17,182 nucleotides of DNA from Bacteroidota bacterium (GTDB lineage: Bacteria; Bacteroidota; Bacteroidia; Bacteroidales; Prolixibacteraceae). Below, in pieces: positions 6,957-15,203 of the stretch (its first letter is position 1; the number at the start of each line of letters is the position of its first letter). The notes beneath the pieces are model-generated. The model ran no database searches. It saw nothing but the letters and a program-made list of their open reading frames with translations, and had not been told where the DNA came from. A program made the translations under genes and the position numbers. The stretch is from assembly GCA_030691295.1 (NCBI GenBank), contig JAUYEQ010000399.1:1-17182 (forward strand), written 5' to 3'.

Positions 6957-7197
6957 GTGTATATTTTTTCCTTAATCTTTCAATAACTTGTTTATGAGGT
7001 ATTCCTTTGCCATCATTCAATTCCTCAATAGCGTCAATAATTCCTTGTTTTTCGGAGCTGGTAACTCCTATCCATTCGTCGGTATCCCTTTTGCTATTGA
7101 TGTAGTTTAACATTATACCATAAAATTCTTTCAGTTTTGTAGCATCCAAAGCATCAACCTGACGAAATATCTGAAGTTTTATTTCTTCTATGCTCAT
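6949..7197 (-). CDS. Antitoxin partner of the RelE/ParE toxin
   Basis: 82 residues, first gene of the pair. The N-terminal half is helical (IEEIKLQIFRQVDALDATKL), and the C-terminal half has GIIDAIEELNDGKGIPHKQV followed by IERLRKKY. That AIEELNxGKGIPHxxVxxRxRKKY signature is typical of Bacteroidota antitoxins paired with RelE/ParE toxins. The C-terminal part would wrap the toxin; the N-terminal part probably dimerises and binds the operator. Overlap of 8 nt with the toxin start implies translational coupling. Transcription would start in the 7198-7290 region, where autoregulation by the toxin-antitoxin complex is expected from the family. Confidence 0.85.
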   Translation of the reverse strand: MSIEEIKLQIFRQVDALDATKLKEFYGIMLNYINSKRDTDEWIGVTSSEKQGIIDAIEELNDGKGIPHKQVIERLRKKYTHD

Positions 7198-7256
7198 ACT
7201 ATTGTTTGATTATGAATTATAAATCACATAAATGGTTTTCTTCTGTCATTGCATTG

Positions 7257-7287
7257 TAAAAGTATGAAAAAGGATTGTTTCGGCAAG
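7257..7287 (-). promoter_or_regulatory. Weak candidate promoter of the toxin-antitoxin pair
   Basis: On the - strand, CTTG (7287-7284) and TACTTTTA (7264-7257) are spaced by 19 nt, one mismatch each from the Bacteroidota TTTG / TAnnTTTG boxes. They lie 59 nt upstream of the antitoxin ATG. The match is weak. Confidence 0.3.
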
Positions 7288-7409
7288 GCTGAAATGACCG
7301 CCAATTTAATTTATCGCCGAACAGAATTAACAGTTTACCATTCAAAATGTGCAGAAAAAAACCAAACTTCAATTTTCTTCTTCAATTCTTTATTCCCTGC
7401 AATTATATT

Positions 7410-7417
7410 TATATTTG
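7410..7417 (+). promoter_or_regulatory. Candidate -7 box (TATATTTG) of the regulator gene
   Basis: Perfect match to TAnnTTTG, 24 nt before the ATG at 7442. No convincing TTTG -33 box is seen (TTTA at 7389 is closest). If used, transcription starts only a few bases before the ATG at 7442, so the in-frame GTG at 7349 cannot be the start. The rest of 7198-7409 shows no other gene. Confidence 0.45.
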
Positions 7418-7441
7418 GTTTTCGCTAAAACTAAATTTCTT

Positions 7442-10240
7442 ATGCATCCCAGCAGAAACCTAAAATATATTCTATTCCTCTTTTTCCTGCTTCACTTCAC
7501 CCCCGGATTTTCCAGTAAAAAAATCAGGATTGGCTTTTCTCAATGCACCACTGCCGATAAGTGGAGGCAATCGCAGATCAGGTTGATGGAAATTGAACTT
7601 GCGTTTTTTCCGAACATGGAACTGTCGATTAAAGATGCGAAAGACAATAACGAAACCCAGATCAGGCAAATCGAAGAGTTTTTAAAAGAGGGAATTGATT
7701 TGCTGATTGTTTCGCCCAATGAATCGGAACCCATCACACCAATTGTGGAAAAGGTATTTAAAAGCGGAATTCCTGTAATTGTTATCGATCGCAAAGTGAA
7801 CACTCCGTTTTACACGGCCTACATTGGCGGAAACAATTACCGGATTGGACAGGAAGCCGGAGCTTATGCGGCCAAACTGCTGAAAGGCACGGGAAAAATA
7901 CTGGAGATTTCGGGTCGCAAAGGATCTTCGCCAGCCATCGAAAGGCACAATGGACTGGTCGATTTTCTAAAAAATTATCATGACATCCAAATCGTCAAAT
8001 CAGTTTCAGGAGAATGGAACTGGGACAAGACCCGGGAGGTGATGCAGCAAATAGCCGCATCGACGCTTGAGTTTGACCTCGTTTTTGCTCACAACGATGT
8101 GATGGCCAGGGAAGCTTTCAACGTGATGCACGAACGTGGAACCAGAAATGGAAAATTTATTCTGGGTGTTGATGGCCTTGCAGGAGATGATGCCGGTATT
8201 CAGTATGTTATCGACAAAAAACTGAATGCGACTTTTTTATATCCCACCGGCGGAGAAACTGCCATCCAGATCGCAAACAAGATTTTTACCCAGCAGGCAT
8301 TTGAAAAGGAGAATATTCTTCCAACGATGGTAATTGATTCGACCAATGCACCAATATTAAAAGTTCAGACCAGTCAGGTTGAATTGCTCCATCAAAAAAT
8401 TGAAAAGCAAAAATCTGTTCTCGACATCCAGATTTCAAAAAATCAGACCCAACGGCTAATCCTGATATTTTTAATTGCACTGCTGGTACTTATTGCGGCA
8501 TTGGTGATTTTGACTTTTAAGGCCTTCAGGAATAAAAAAATTGCCAACGAGAAACTGGAAGCCAAGAATCATAAAATTAAAAAGCAAAACATTGCCATAC
8601 TCGAACAGCGCGACAAACTGGTGGAAGTTAGTCAGCAACTGGAAGAAGCCACGCAGGCGAAACTTCGTTTTTTCACCAATATCTCGCACGAGTTCCGAAC
8701 TCCATTAACCTTAATAAAAGGCCCGCTGGAAAACCTGATGCAATCGGAACAATATACATCCGAACAGCAAAATCAGTTTAAGTTGATGCACCGAAACACG
8801 ATCCGGCTATTGCGATTGGTGAACCAGTTAATGGACTTCAGGAAACTGGAAAATAAGAAGATGGAACTGGCTGCTTCTGAAAATGATTTGATCGCTTTTC
8901 TTCAGGAAACGAAAGACTCTTTTGCATCGCTTGCATCGGGCCGGAACATCGAATTGGACGTTGTTTGTCCTGAAAAGCAGCTACCCGTTTGGTTCGATCG
9001 CGATAAGATGGACAAAGTATTGTTCAACATTCTTTCCAACGCGTTTAAATTCACTTCCGATGGTGGAAAAATTACCATTTTGGCCAACAAAGTGATTCCA
9101 ATGGTACCCGGAATTCATACAGAAGAAGTGCAGATTGAAATTAGGGATACCGGTATCGGCATGGCAGAAAAGCATTTGGACAAGATCTTCGACCGGTTTT
9201 ATCAGGCCGGAAAATCACATGCGGTAAAGGGAACAGGGCTTGGGTTGAACCTTTCGAAGGAATTTGTTGACATGCACCGGGGACGGATCAGCGTGAAAAG
9301 TACAGAAGGAAAGGGAACCTCCTTTTTCATCTATCTTCCATTGGGAAACCAGCATTTGCTGCCCGATGAAATGGTGATTGAAGAAACAGAACTGGAACAC
9401 AACCTGGACAACCAGATTTTAACCAGAGATTTGGCAATTGATGAAATACCTTCAGCAACTATTGAAGAAGGCAAAAACAAACCGGTTATTCTGGTGGTCG
9501 AAGATGTGTCGGATGTCAGGGAATTTATCCGCATGAGCCTCGGGAATCAGTATCAGGTAATTGAAGCGAAGAACGGAAAAGATGGCCTTGAAAAGGCATT
9601 GGAAGAAGAGCCTGATCTGATTATCAGCGATGTAATGATGCCTGTGATGGATGGTCTGGAATTGACCCGGCATTTGAAAACAGACATGAAAACTTGTCAT
9701 ATTCCGATTATCCTGCTGACAGCCAAAGCCGCATTGGAGCATAAACTGGAAGGTCTGGAAGAGGGCGCAGATTCATACATTCCAAAACCCTTTAACAGCC
9801 GTCATTTGCAGGTCAGGGTGAAAAAACTGCTTGAGTTGCGGGCCAAAATCAGGGAACATTACAAGGAACAACTTGATTTTCAGGAAAAAGAAAGTGACCT
9901 GAACCGGCTGGATAAAAAATTCCTATCTAAAATTACCCAAGTTGTAGAGCAAAACATTGGAAATGAAGACCTGAGCGTTGAGGATCTGGGGCATAAACTG
10001 GGAATGTCGAGGGTACACCTTTACCGTAAAATAAAAAAACTGACCGATATGTCGGTCAGTGAATTTGTTACTTCGGTAAAACTCCGGAAGTCGCTTGAAC
10101 TTCTCCGGAACAGCGGACAAACAATTGCCGAAATTGCGTATGAAGTGGGATTTTCGTCGCCATCTTATTTTACTCGCTGTTTTAAAGAGCAATTTAAAAT
10201 GTCGCCCACCGATTACATGCAAAATAAAAAAGGGGAATAG
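7442..10240 (+). CDS. Hybrid two-component system regulator with fructose-type periplasmic sensor (BT1754-like)
   Basis: 932 residues from ATG 7442, preferred over GTG 7349 because it yields a clean signal peptide (KYILFLFFLLHFTPGFSS) and lies just after a TAnnTTTG box. Domains in order: RbsB/LacI-like periplasmic sugar-binding sensor (about 26-310; IRIGFSQC, LLIVSPNESEPITP, PVIVIDRK, FAHNDVMA, LGVDG); membrane helix (about 339-361, LILIFLIALLVLIAAL); coiled coil; HisKA with FFTNISHEFRTPLTLI, phosphoacceptor His416; HATPase with NILSNAFKF, DTGIGM and GTGLGL; receiver (about 681-795) with Asp688 and phosphoacceptor Asp730 in IISDVMMP; C-terminal AraC helix-turn-helix (about 825-930, SRVHLYRKIKK, EIAYEVGFSSPSYFTRCFKE). 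This fused sensor kinase-regulator with a type I binding protein is the architecture of BT1754, which binds fructose and turns on the fructan locus. It lies tail-to-tail with a GH32/SusD operon, so it very probably senses fructose and activates that operon from a promoter beyond the window. Confidence 0.93.
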   Translation: MHPSRNLKYILFLFFLLHFTPGFSSKKIRIGFSQCTTADKWRQSQIRLMEIELAFFPNMELSIKDAKDNNETQIRQIEEFLKEGIDLLIVSPNESEPITPIVEKVFKSGIPVIVIDRKVNTPFYTAYIGGNNYRIGQEAGAYAAKLLKGTGKILEISGRKGSSPAIERHNGLVDFLKNYHDIQIVKSVSGEWNWDKTREVMQQIAASTLEFDLVFAHNDVMAREAFNVMHERGTRNGKFILGVDGLAGDDAGIQYVIDKKLNATFLYPTGGETAIQIANKIFTQQAFEKENILPTMVIDSTNAPILKVQTSQVELLHQKIEKQKSVLDIQISKNQTQRLILIFLIALLVLIAALVILTFKAFRNKKIANEKLEAKNHKIKKQNIAILEQRDKLVEVSQQLEEATQAKLRFFTNISHEFRTPLTLIKGPLENLMQSEQYTSEQQNQFKLMHRNTIRLLRLVNQLMDFRKLENKKMELAASENDLIAFLQETKDSFASLASGRNIELDVVCPEKQLPVWFDRDKMDKVLFNILSNAFKFTSDGGKITILANKVIPMVPGIHTEEVQIEIRDTGIGMAEKHLDKIFDRFYQAGKSHAVKGTGLGLNLSKEFVDMHRGRISVKSTEGKGTSFFIYLPLGNQHLLPDEMVIEETELEHNLDNQILTRDLAIDEIPSATIEEGKNKPVILVVEDVSDVREFIRMSLGNQYQVIEAKNGKDGLEKALEEEPDLIISDVMMPVMDGLELTRHLKTDMKTCHIPIILLTAKAALEHKLEGLEEGADSYIPKPFNSRHLQVRVKKLLELRAKIREHYKEQLDFQEKESDLNRLDKKFLSKITQVVEQNIGNEDLSVEDLGHKLGMSRVHLYRKIKKLTDMSVSEFVTSVKLRKSLELLRNSGQTIAEIAYEVGFSSPSYFTRCFKEQFKMSPTDYMQNKKGE

Positions 10241-10252
10241 TGAATATTTCAA

Positions 10253-10337
10253 ACTCACCCCGAAGTCCGCAGGCGGCCTTCCCCCCTCTCTTTTTAAAAA
10301 GAGAGGGGGAGAGCATCGAAGATGCGACGGGGTGAGT
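10253..10337. repeat. Cloverleaf-like palindromic repeat, copy B
   Basis: Outer 10-bp inverted repeat ACTCACCCCG (10253-10262) / CGGGGTGAGT (10328-10337) enclosing three hairpins: CCGC-AG-GCGG (10267-10276), a perfect 28-bp palindrome CCCCCTCTCTTTTT / AAAAAGAGAGGGGG (10282-10309), and GCATC-GAA-GATGC (10313-10325). Related to copy A at 1717-1799 but inverted. It lies between the convergent regulator and GH32 genes and may double as a transcription barrier. The remaining intergenic bases, 10338-10448, show no gene I can support. Confidence 0.75.
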
Positions 10338-10448
10338 ATTTAGTTACCAACCTAACCCGATCAAATAAAGGCTTCCAGATCCGTTAAATTTCGTATCACT
10401 TTTTGATTTTCAGTTTCAGCATATTCCAAATTGAAATCATACTAAATT

Positions 10449-12032
10449 TTACCAGATTCGCTTTAGGCTGTGAAATTCAGCTTTTTCCAGCAACAAATCA
10501 CCGCCTGTCGAGAATACTTTCAGTTTGGTGAAATTCTCTGTCGGAAATACGATATCGGTCATCACCAGTTTCCCGCCATCCACAAACAGTTCTGTTGATG
10601 CAACATCCACAAAAATTCTCAATTGCAGATGTTCGCCCGCGGAGTACGGCGCCTTCGAAATCCCTGCAAATTCTTTTGAGAATGCGGAAGGACCGGCAGC
10701 CCTGCGATCAACAAAAAATTGTTTCTGACTTACCGAATAGCCGATTACCAATTTTTCCTGAAGATTGTTTTCCAGTACAATGCCAAGAGAATCAACATTG
10801 CCGTTTTCGAGGTTGAAGTCAAAAATCAGCTCGCTTTGGCTGAGCGTAATACTATCCAGCGCCATTTCTTTTTCTCCTGAAATGTTTTGTGATGCAAGAT
10901 ACACCGGAGTTGTGCTATCGCGAAGTACTTCGAGTTCTCTTACAGGTTTTGAAACCAGCAAATAACTGTTGTCCTGATTGATCAGTGACAATTCGCGCGG
11001 AATTGTTGTGGCGCTGCGCCAAACTGTGGTTGGTACCACATTGGCATACTGCCAGTTGCTCATCCAGCCGATGAAAAGCCTGCGGCCATCGGCTTCCGGA
11101 ACATTCGACCAGGTCACGCCAGCGTAGTTGTCGCGTCCCCAGTCCACCCATTTCTCATTGGTTTCGTCAGGTGTAAACTTATTTCCGTCGAACTCACCCG
11201 TAAAATACTGGTTGGCAGAGCCGCCGTTTGGCCCGCCGGGATTGATATTGACCAACATTACCCATTTGGAGACATCGCTTCCCTCCACTTTAAGAGGAAA
11301 CAAGTCGGGACATTCCCACACGCCGCCATGGCCGCCGATTCCTTTTCCGAATTCGCTCTCAAATTTCCAGCTGATTAAATTGGGCGACGAATAAAGATGC
11401 ACCCTGTCCTGAACGGCCAGAATCATCACCCATTTGTTTGTTTCATTGTGCCAAAACACTTTTGGGTCACGAAAATCGGGAATTCCGGGGCTTTCGAGTA
11501 CCGGATTTTTGGCGTATTTGGTCCATGTGCGACCTTTGTCGGTGCTAAAAGCCAGCGCCTGACTCTGCGGAGTTTTGCTTCCGCTTTTTACCAGTTGGTC
11601 ATTGTGGTAAGTGTAAATAGCTACCAATGGCGGGTTTTCAGCAGTACCTAAACCCGATGTGTTTTTGAGGTCGGCAACCGCACTTCCCGAGAAAATCCAT
11701 CCCAGCGAATCGGGGTAAATGGCAACGGGCATGTGTTCCCAATGAACCAAATCTTTGCTGATGGCATGTCCCCAGTGCATCGGTCCCCAAACCGTACTGT
11801 CGGGATAATACTGGTAAAACAGGTGGTATTCACCTTCATAATAAACCATGCCATTGGGGTCGTTCATCCAGTTGGCTTCAGGAGTAAAATGAAATTGAGG
11901 GCGGTATTGCTCGCTGTAATAGGAACTTACAGCTTCGCTGCTCTTTTTGGAATGTTGATTGCACCCAACAAGCAGAACAGCGATTAAAATGCTGACTACT
12001 ATTCCCATAATGGTATGAAAGTTTTTGTTCAT
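10449..12032 (-). CDS. GH32 fructan hydrolase lipoprotein, catalytically complete (third GH32 of the operon)
   Basis: 527 residues. Lipoprotein signal with lipobox LVGC at Cys24. The five-bladed GH32 propeller carries all three catalytic motifs: WMNDPNG with nucleophile Asp58, FRDPK with transition-state stabiliser Asp189, and WECPDLF with acid/base Glu240. GWMSNWQYANVVPT and the IPRELSL segment follow, then a C-terminal beta-sandwich with VDVASTELFVDGG. These signatures indicate exo-type hydrolysis of beta-fructosyl links (levan, inulin or sucrose-type ends); linkage cannot be read from the motifs. The residues after the lipid Cys (NQHSKKSS) are not acidic, suggesting a periplasm-facing protein. 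Its ATG overlaps the stop of the upstream degenerate GH32 gene (ATGA), and it is the last gene of the operon in this window. Confidence 0.93.
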   Translation of the reverse strand: MNKNFHTIMGIVVSILIAVLLVGCNQHSKKSSEAVSSYYSEQYRPQFHFTPEANWMNDPNGMVYYEGEYHLFYQYYPDSTVWGPMHWGHAISKDLVHWEHMPVAIYPDSLGWIFSGSAVADLKNTSGLGTAENPPLVAIYTYHNDQLVKSGSKTPQSQALAFSTDKGRTWTKYAKNPVLESPGIPDFRDPKVFWHNETNKWVMILAVQDRVHLYSSPNLISWKFESEFGKGIGGHGGVWECPDLFPLKVEGSDVSKWVMLVNINPGGPNGGSANQYFTGEFDGNKFTPDETNEKWVDWGRDNYAGVTWSNVPEADGRRLFIGWMSNWQYANVVPTTVWRSATTIPRELSLINQDNSYLLVSKPVRELEVLRDSTTPVYLASQNISGEKEMALDSITLSQSELIFDFNLENGNVDSLGIVLENNLQEKLVIGYSVSQKQFFVDRRAAGPSAFSKEFAGISKAPYSAGEHLQLRIFVDVASTELFVDGGKLVMTDIVFPTENFTKLKVFSTGGDLLLEKAEFHSLKRIW

Positions 12033-13588
12033 CGTATATTATTTAAATTTGGTTTATTACTTTTTAGTTTCGAAATATTTCCATTGGTCAGTTTAATTTT
12101 ACCATGATCGGCAAACAATTTAATGCTATTAAAGGCTTCAGTAGGGAAGATCCGTTCAGTCATAACAATCAGACCGTTTTTTGCAAACAATTCTACCGAT
12201 GAACCATCAATTATCAGATGCCAATCCATCGAAGATTCATTTTCCATATACGGCGCGTAGTTTACCCACTTAAAATCGGGTGATTCAATATAATTCCCGG
12301 CATTTATACGGTCGATAAAGAAATATTTCTCCAGATTATTATACCCGATAATCAATTTTTCACCGGTGGCATTTGACAATTCAATCCCAAATTTTTCAGC
12401 AAATCCAAATTGCGTCATATTGCTGGTATTGAAATTCAGTTTTAATTCAGTTGGAGTTTCAAAATCGTGATGAAATTCAACGAAACCTTCAATTTCAGTT
12501 TTGTCCAGCATCTTCTTATCCTGTTGAATTGTCTGTAGTTCTCTGGCTGGCTGTGCATTCAGCAAGTATTCATTGTGTTTTTTTACCAGTGATAATTCTC
12601 GCGGAAATGTCAATGTTCCTCTCCAGCCTGTTGTTGGAATCAAATTGGCATATTGCCAGTTATTCATCCATCCGACAAAAAGAGTACGTTCGTTAGCTGA
12701 ATCCTGACAGGTGATTCCGGCGTAGTTGTCTTTCCCGTAATCAACCCATTTTGGTTTTTCCCCAATGAATTCAAATTCGTGGCCATCAAAATTTCCGGGG
12801 AAATACTGAATACCCGAACCGCCGTTGAGTGCACCCTGATCAACACTTACTCCAAGAACCCATTTGGTTTCATCTTCCCCGTTTACTCTAAGACGAAATA
12901 AATCAACATATTCCCAGGTTCCGGTATGAGATCCTTTGCCGGCCCCGAAGTCACTTTCGAAGGACCAATTTATTAAATCCGTCGATGAGTAAAAACTCAC
13001 ACGGTCATTCCTGGATCCTACCATGATCCATTTCCGGCTTTCATCATGCCAGATCAATCTTGGATATTTACATTCCTGTAAATCTGAAATAGTGGAATCT
13101 GATTTGGAATTGTGCTTCGACCATGTTTGTCCATTGTCAAGGCTAAAAACCAAAGCAAGGTTATTAAAATCAATCTCTCCGGCAAAATGGTTATCATCTT
13201 TGTGTAATAAAGCCAAAGCCACCCAAGGTGCTTTGCCATCTTTGCCTAAGCCTGAAGTATTTCGCGCATCAACAACCGTGGTGGATAATAGGACTTCAGC
13301 TAAACTATCGGGTAAAATTATTTTCACCTCATGCTGCCAATCTATCAGGTCTTTGCTTCTGGCATGCCCCCATTCCAATTTTCCTGAGTTAGAACTGTCG
13401 GACAAAAATTGATAAAACAAGTGGTAATAGCTTCCGTCGGAAACTAAACCAATGGCATCACTCGTCCACACTTTTCCGGGAGAAAAATGGATGGCAGGCT
13501 GGTACTTTTCCATAGTGCCGGCTGGTTTTTTCTGTAAACAACCCTGGCTTAAAAGTATTACTAAAATGATGACTGATAGCTGCTTCAT
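12029..13588 (-). CDS. Degenerate GH32-like lipoprotein (probable pseudoenzyme or altered specificity)
   Basis: 519 residues with lipobox SQGC (Cys17) and an intact reading frame of normal GH32 length. The fold markers persist: YYHLFYQF, WGHARSKDLIDW, YSSTDLINWSFESDFG, KWVDYGKDNYAGIT, GWMNNWQYANLIPTTGWRG, FPRELSLV, and IDGSSVELFAKNG in the beta-sandwich. The catalytic motifs have decayed: WMNDPNG is WTSDAIG (Asp44 kept), RDP is KYP (174-176, stabilising Asp lost), and ECP is EYV (Glu226 kept). Overall it is closer to the next GH32 in the operon than to the first, pointing to a tandem duplication. The frame is clean and its stop overlaps the next start by ATGA, so it is probably translated and kept under selection. 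It could be a fructan-binding protein, a partner of the active enzyme, or an enzyme for an unusual fructoside. Function is not known from sequence. Confidence 0.85.
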   Translation of the reverse strand: MKQLSVIILVILLSQGCLQKKPAGTMEKYQPAIHFSPGKVWTSDAIGLVSDGSYYHLFYQFLSDSSNSGKLEWGHARSKDLIDWQHEVKIILPDSLAEVLLSTTVVDARNTSGLGKDGKAPWVALALLHKDDNHFAGEIDFNNLALVFSLDNGQTWSKHNSKSDSTISDLQECKYPRLIWHDESRKWIMVGSRNDRVSFYSSTDLINWSFESDFGAGKGSHTGTWEYVDLFRLRVNGEDETKWVLGVSVDQGALNGGSGIQYFPGNFDGHEFEFIGEKPKWVDYGKDNYAGITCQDSANERTLFVGWMNNWQYANLIPTTGWRGTLTFPRELSLVKKHNEYLLNAQPARELQTIQQDKKMLDKTEIEGFVEFHHDFETPTELKLNFNTSNMTQFGFAEKFGIELSNATGEKLIIGYNNLEKYFFIDRINAGNYIESPDFKWVNYAPYMENESSMDWHLIIDGSSVELFAKNGLIVMTERIFPTEAFNSIKLFADHGKIKLTNGNISKLKSNKPNLNNIR

Positions 13589-13604
13589 TGAGTTAAGTTT
13601 TAGT

Positions 13605-15158
13605 TCACTGCCTGATAATTGATTTGTTTAAAGCCGAAATAGTATAAGTTCTTAAGAAATCTTTTCCTGAATTACTATGGACTTTGAGAAATCTGTATTC
13701 ATATTTTGGGAAAAACAGGGTGGTCATAACTTTTTCGCCTTTATTAATAAAGATTTCAAGTGAAGACTTATCAACCAAAAGTTGGAGTAAAATTTTTGAA
13801 TTTTGCGGAATGAACTTGCATTTAATCGGTCGTTTAAACATTGGGCTGAAGTCAGTAATTCCGGAATTACTCCTGTCAACAACAAATTCAGTATTTGCTT
13901 TACTGTAACTGATGATCATTTTTTCAAGTTCATTTCCCATCGAAATTTCGAAATCATCGGTGAGCGTGGCATCAATTTCCATTTCAACCATATAGCTTCC
14001 GGTGCCAACAATTTCATTTTTGTTCAGATCAAGTCCGTTCAACAGAGTGCTGGCCGTTGACGTCTGTTGAGCGTCTTTCAAGGCATTTATTTCATTTAAC
14101 AGTGGAAAATGAAGTGTGTATTTACCGTTAGTTTCCGCCAGTTTAACCTCTCTTGCAACAGTCATCGCGCCTCGCCATCCTATGGTTGGTGTCGAGCCGG
14201 CATAAACCCAATTGCTCATCCATCCCATAAAAATTCGTCGTCCATCTTTTTCAGGAATATCGCTCCAACTTACTCCGGCATAGTTGTCAACCCCATAGTC
14301 GGCCCAAAGAACCTCCTGATTTTCCGCCGTAAATGTTTTTCCATTGAAACTGCCGATGAAATATTGAGTTGAACTTCCGCCATTTGGCTCGCTCGATTCA
14401 TTACCGCCAATACTAACAAGCAGTGCCCATTTGCGTGCACCTTTGCTGTCAGTTAATTCAAATAAATCCGGACATTCCCATACTCCACCATGATACCCCT
14501 GGTTCTCTCCGAAATCACTTTCGAAATTCCAGTCTTTTAAATTCTGTGATGAGTAAATTTTAATCTTGTTACCGGCTGCCAGCACCATAATCCATTTACT
14601 CATGGGTTCGTACCAAATCACTTTTGGATCCCTGAAATCCGTAATTCCGGGGTTTTTCAACACCGGGTTTCCCGAATATTTTACCCATGTGGTTCCCTTG
14701 TCGGTGCTGAAAGCCAGACTTTGTTGTTGCAGGCCCCCAAAATTTTGATGGTGTGTAAAAATAGCCACCAAAGGAGCATCGGCATTGCTTTTAAAACCCG
14801 CAGTATTATTTTTATCAACAACAGCACTTCCTGAGAAAATGTAACCCAATTCATCAGGATAGAGTTTGGTGCCTTTGTCTTCCCAATGAAACAAATCAGT
14901 GCTGGTTGCGTGTGCCCAATGCATTGGACCCCAGTTTACACCATTCGGATAATACTGATAGAAAAGGTGATAAGTGCCATCATAATAAACCATTCCATTT
15001 GGATCGTTCATCCAGTTCTTTGGTGGGGTAAAATGATATAGAGGTCTGAGGTCATGATGTTTCATAACCTGACGTTCGTCTGTTTCATCAGATTCATTCT
15101 GACTGCACCCAAAAACAATCAGGCTCATTAAAAGGATTATTACGAGTTTAGTTTTCAT
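13605..15158 (-). CDS. GH32 fructan hydrolase lipoprotein, catalytically complete (first GH32 of the operon)
   Basis: 517 residues. Lipobox VFGC (Cys18) followed by SQNESDETDE, an acidic stretch resembling the Bacteroidota lipoprotein surface-export signal, so it may be displayed on the cell surface. Catalytic motifs are complete: WMNDPNG (Asp52), FRDPK (Asp177), WECPDLF (Glu228). Other GH32 markers are MHWAHATSTDLFHW, IFSGSAVVD, YSSQNLKDWNFESDFG, NYAGVSW and GWMSNW, with VDKSSLEIFINKG in the C-terminal beta-sandwich. It is the first enzyme after the SusD and surface-binding-protein genes, the same position as the surface endo-levanase BT1760 in B. thetaiotaomicron. That makes a surface depolymerase role attractive, but endo versus exo action cannot be told from these motifs. 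It is 16 nt upstream of the degenerate GH32 gene and separated from the binding-protein gene by a hairpin. Confidence 0.93.
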   Translation of the reverse strand: MKTKLVIILLMSLIVFGCSQNESDETDERQVMKHHDLRPLYHFTPPKNWMNDPNGMVYYDGTYHLFYQYYPNGVNWGPMHWAHATSTDLFHWEDKGTKLYPDELGYIFSGSAVVDKNNTAGFKSNADAPLVAIFTHHQNFGGLQQQSLAFSTDKGTTWVKYSGNPVLKNPGITDFRDPKVIWYEPMSKWIMVLAAGNKIKIYSSQNLKDWNFESDFGENQGYHGGVWECPDLFELTDSKGARKWALLVSIGGNESSEPNGGSSTQYFIGSFNGKTFTAENQEVLWADYGVDNYAGVSWSDIPEKDGRRIFMGWMSNWVYAGSTPTIGWRGAMTVAREVKLAETNGKYTLHFPLLNEINALKDAQQTSTASTLLNGLDLNKNEIVGTGSYMVEMEIDATLTDDFEISMGNELEKMIISYSKANTEFVVDRSNSGITDFSPMFKRPIKCKFIPQNSKILLQLLVDKSSLEIFINKGEKVMTTLFFPKYEYRFLKVHSNSGKDFLRTYTISALNKSIIRQ

Positions 15159-15203
15159 TCAAGCGTTTTCAGGATATATTAAGCACAAAACAAGAGTGAA
15201 AGA

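Noticed and set aside
7349..7441. GTG start for the hybrid regulator
   Set aside because: It would place a second hydrophobic stretch before the signal peptide and lies upstream of the likely promoter box at 7410.
10338..10448. Short - strand frame after the last GH32 (about 25 codons ending in a stop near 10363)
   Set aside because: No start and no recognisable family; too short to separate from chance.
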